Shown piece by piece: positions 63,397-64,000 of a DNA stretch of 64,000 bases (within the stretch, counting starts at the first letter, position 1; each line of letters opens with the position of its first letter). Position numbers and translations under genes: made by a program. The notes beneath the pieces were generated by a model. That model worked only from the letters and a program-made list of their open reading frames with translations, did not search any database and was not told where the DNA came from. The DNA lies in assembly GCF_030269125.1 (NCBI RefSeq), contig NZ_BSSM01000001.1, positions 62,001 through 126,000 of the forward strand. Reading direction: 5' to 3'. Source of the stretch: Streptomyces hygroscopicus subsp. hygroscopicus. Its GTDB lineage: Bacteria > Actinomycetota > Actinomycetes > Streptomycetales > Streptomycetaceae.

Positions 63397-64000
63397 CGGG
63401 CGTCCTCGGCGCGCTCGACCCTGACCGCGCACACCTTGAACTCCGGCATCCGCGACACCGGGTCGAGGGCGGGGTTGGTGAGGGAGTTGACGCGGCCGAG
63501 CCCCGGCCAGTGGAAGGGCACGAAGACCGTGTCGGGGCGGATGCCCCGGGTGACGCGCGCCGGCGCGGTGGCGCGGCCGCGGCGGGTGGTCAGGGTGAGC
63601 CGGTCGCCGTCGGCGACGCCGAGCCGCTCGGCGAGGCGGGGGTGCAGTTCCACGAAGGGCGCGGGCGCGGCCCGGGTCAGCTCCGGCACGCGCCGGGTCT
63701 GCGCGCCGCTCTGGTACTGGGCGAGCACCCGCCCGGTCGTCAGCCGCAGCGGATAGTCGGCGTCCGGCTCCTCCGCGGCCGGCCGGTGCGAGACGGCGGC
63801 GAACCGGGCCCGCCCGTCGGGCGTTGCGAAGCGGTCGAGGAACGGCCGGGGGGTGCCGGGGTGGTCCTCGGCCGGGCACGGCCAGAAGACGCCGTCCTCC
63901 GCGCGGACGCGTTCGTAGGTGATGCCCGCGTAGTCGGCGGGGCCGCCCGACGAGGCGGCGCGCAGCTCGTCGAACGCCTCCCGCGGGTCCTCGGGGAAGC
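63393..64000 (-). CDS. Molybdopterin oxidoreductase, C-terminal part (assimilatory nitrate reductase)
   Basis: The frame is open from the window edge to the stop at 63393 (about 201 residues); the start lies outside. It contains the molybdopterin-dinucleotide-binding domain: PLRLTTGRVLAQYQSGAQTR, FVELHPRLAERLGVADGDRL and VFVPFHWPGLGRVNSLTNPA. The last is typical of assimilatory nitrate reductases (NasC/NasA). Position at the head of the nirB operon supports this. The catalytic N-terminal half cannot be seen. Confidence 0.85.
   Translation of the reverse strand, partial: FPEDPREAFDELRAASSGGPADYAGITYERVRAEDGVFWPCPAEDHPGTPRPFLDRFATPDGRARFAAVSHRPAAEEPDADYPLRLTTGRVLAQYQSGAQTRRVPELTRAAPAPFVELHPRLAERLGVADGDRLTLTTRRGRATAPARVTRGIRPDTVFVPFHWPGLGRVNSLTNPALDPVSRMPEFKVCAVRVERAEDAR

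Overview
The window is high-GC actinobacterial chromosome, almost certainly Streptomyces. Codon third positions are nearly all G or C, GTG starts and 4-base ATGA/GTGA gene overlaps are common, and several typical Streptomyces loci occur: a conservon (cvnA-D), a hopanoid/MEP operon, tdh-kbl, zitB-idi and an assimilatory nitrite-reduction operon. From memory the order tdh-kbl / conservon / hopanoid operon / zitB-idi resembles the S. coelicolor SCO6750-SCO6801 region; this was not checked.

Layout. 0.2-3.4 kb: LysR regulator, kbl and tdh (threonine to glycine plus acetyl-CoA). 3.6-7.6 kb: GAF protein and the conservon cvnA-B-C-D. 8-14.5 kb: metallo-beta-lactamase-fold hydrolase, a TetR-like remnant, SGNH hydrolase, a frame-broken GH36 alpha-galactosidase, a tyrosine phosphatase, and an XRE-cupin regulator coupled to a 40-aa DUF6126-type membrane peptide. 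14.9-27.8 kb: a leftward hopanoid operon, hpnC-hpnD-small ORF-hpnE-polyprenyl synthase-shc-hpnG-hpnH-ispG-dxs-hpnO, which covers MEP precursor supply, squalene synthesis, cyclisation and side-chain elaboration. 28-35 kb: a leftward envelope operon encoding a CDP-alcohol transferase fusion, a nucleotidyltransferase, an sn-glycerol-1-phosphate dehydrogenase-like enzyme, a second CDP-alcohol transferase and a family 2 glycosyltransferase, followed by a Wzm/Wzt-type ABC exporter. 35.5-43.4 kb: frame-broken galE, zitB with a Zur-like box, idi, an RsbW-like ATPase, HdeD-like protein, enoyl-CoA hydratase, a P-loop kinase, a His-rich exported protein, a PfpI protein and a GlxA-type AraC regulator.

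43.4-47.2 kb is an accessory graveyard: broken small ORFs, a possible Tn3-family transposase tail, a DUF721/DciA-like fragment, and an intact 991-bp miniature transposon with 46-bp perfect terminal inverted repeats and a 5-bp target duplication. The transposon carries one small secreted-protein gene. 47.3-57.1 kb: tex, a three-repeat secreted protein, an ABC-F ATPase, a D-amino-acid oxidase, a secreted X-Pro dipeptidyl peptidase and a secreted M1 aminopeptidase. 57.6-64 kb: a leftward nitrogen operon of molybdopterin nitrate reductase (cut by the window edge), an FAD reductase, nirB, nirD and a NarK-type transporter.

The most notable items are the miniature Tn3-like element, the G1P-dehydrogenase/CDP-alcohol/exporter operon beside the hopanoid genes, the short coupled ORFs in the hopanoid operon, and several unassigned palindromic or helically phased operator candidates. 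Two enzyme genes (GH36 and galE) are interrupted by small indels that could be real or sequence errors.
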